Source: Propioniferax innocua
GTDB lineage: Bacteria > Actinomycetota > Actinomycetes > Propionibacteriales > Propionibacteriaceae
Assembly (NCBI RefSeq): GCF_006716235.1
Contig: NZ_VFOR01000002.1
Location: forward strand, 682,001 to 746,000
Direction of reading: 5' to 3'
DNA length: 64,000 nucleotides
Shown: one piece after another, positions 63,392 to 64,000 of the stretch
How positions within the stretch are numbered: position 1 is the first letter of the stretch
How the letters are laid out: every line of letters begins with the position of its first letter
Translations under genes and position numbers: made by a program
Notes under the pieces: model-generated
Seen by the model: only the letters and a program-made list of their open reading frames with translations
Told to the model about the DNA's origin: nothing
The model's database searches: none

Positions 63392-64000
63392 CGTGCTTCC
63401 TCACCGTTCAGGTAATCCAGTTGGGACTGCACCGACATCTGCGCGGCGAAGCGGACCTCGGCGGGCACATCGCGATACACCGTCGCCACCACATCCTCGG
63501 CGGTGCGGGCGCCTGCGTCGACCGCGGCCCGTACCTGTGCAAGACGCTCGTGGCGGTGTTTCCGGTAATGGCCGACCACGCCGGGAACGTCGTCCAGGTC
63601 GGGCCCATGGGCGGGCAGGATGCGGCTGACCCCCTCAGCGGCGAGGGCGTCGATCCGGTCCAGGGATCCAAGGTAGGCGGCGAGATCACCGTCGGGGTGC
63701 ATGATGACGGTCGTTCCGCGACCAAGGATCATGTCTCCGGCGATGAGAGCGTCATCCACCACAAAACCCAGGGAATCGCGGGTGTGTCCCGGCAGCGCCA
63801 CCACCTGGACCTCATGACCACCGAATGTGGCGTCCTCATCGGGGGTCAACGGTGCAGCATCCCGGCAGAGATCGGGGTCGGCGGCGCGGATCGGCGCTTC
63901 CACCAGATCGGCGAGCCGTGGCGCCACCTCGACATGGTCGAGGTGGTGATGGGTCAACCACACCTCGGCGATCCCGCGGGGGCAGGCGTCGAGGATGGCG
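63388..64000 (-). CDS. metallo-beta-lactamase-fold hydrolase (5' end outside window)
   Basis: Partial MBL-fold protein, homologous in position to Rv3677c. The visible part begins [29 protein letters not shown] with the zinc motif HHHLDH, continues to the later ligands in [25 protein letters not shown], and ends in a helical domain with [10 protein letters not shown]. The frame stays open to the window edge at 64000, so the true start is beyond it. The substrate is unknown. It is cotranscribed with trhO (4-bp overlap). Confidence 0.9.
   Translation of the reverse strand, partial: AILDACPRGIAEVWLTHHHLDHVEVAPRLADLVEAPIRAADPDLCRDAAPLTPDEDATFGGHEVQVVALPGHTRDSLGFVVDDALIAGDMILGRGTTVIMHPDGDLAAYLGSLDRIDALAAEGVSRILPAHGPDLDDVPGVVGHYRKHRHERLAQVRAAVDAGARTAEDVVATVYRDVPAEVRFAAQMSVQSQLDYLNGEEAR

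Overview
The window reads as chromosomal DNA of a high-GC actinobacterium of the mycolic-acid group (Mycobacteriales/Corynebacteriales), most like a Corynebacterium or close relative. The evidence is dprE1-dprE2 (arabinogalactan precursor epimerase), a GlxR/Crp-type regulator next to nth, and gene blocks in the order known from Mycobacterium and Corynebacterium: ftsH/hpt/tilS/zinc peptidase/dac/ppa, topA/tmk/holB, helicase/tad pilus/ssd, and Nudix/TlpA/nth/crp/MBL. Most genes are ordinary, tightly packed and often joined by ATGA or GTGA overlaps. Taxonomy and function are inferred from reading the sequence; no search was run.

Layout. 1-7.3 kb (mostly minus): partial ftsH, hpt, tilS, a GNAT gene, cutC, a zinc peptidase, DUF4913 and a PBP4-type carboxypeptidase. 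7.4-14 kb (plus): ppa, a methyltransferase, a DUF6544-like protein, a SixA-like phosphatase, a very large protein read as pyrophosphate-dependent PEP carboxykinase, and tRNA-Thr(CGT). 14-18.4 kb (minus): a V8-like secreted protease with a coupled small gene, then a NarL-type two-component system with a short, apparently frameshifted secreted peptide gene between its genes. 18.6-28 kb: secreted peptidase, DoxX protein, holB-tmk-topA, DUF1707 protein and a methyltransferase. 28-31.5 kb: an OmpR-type two-component system, a low-complexity secreted protein and a GntR regulator divergent from an NRAMP-pxpA-pxpB-pxpC 5-oxoproline operon. 35.3-38.1 kb: a P-loop NTPase and an ABC exporter-like protein with a degenerate ATPase domain. 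38.2-48.7 kb: an MrfA-like helicase, a less GC-rich insertion carrying a secreted NucA/NucB nuclease and a tandem-duplicated ComJ-like protein, the tad/Flp pilus operon with ssd, and a degenerate Fic-like protein. 48.7-55.2 kb (plus): methyltransferase-like gene, acs, a Holin-X protein, a ROK protein and dprE1-dprE2. 55.3-64 kb: a ThiD/PdxK-family kinase, two glycosyltransferases flanking a TVP38 membrane protein, Nudix, TlpA-like lipoprotein, nth, crp, trhO and a partial metallo-beta-lactamase-fold gene.

The most interesting items are the nuclease/ComJ-like pair, which looks like a secreted DNase with a duplicated immunity protein; the PPi-type PEP carboxykinase; a 16-bp palindrome (CGTTCCCGCGGGAACG) found four times, in three coding phases and once between genes; the P-loop NTPase plus ATPase-dead ABC pair; and the frameshifted peptide gene beside a two-component system. 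No CRISPR array, insertion sequence, rRNA or prophage was seen.
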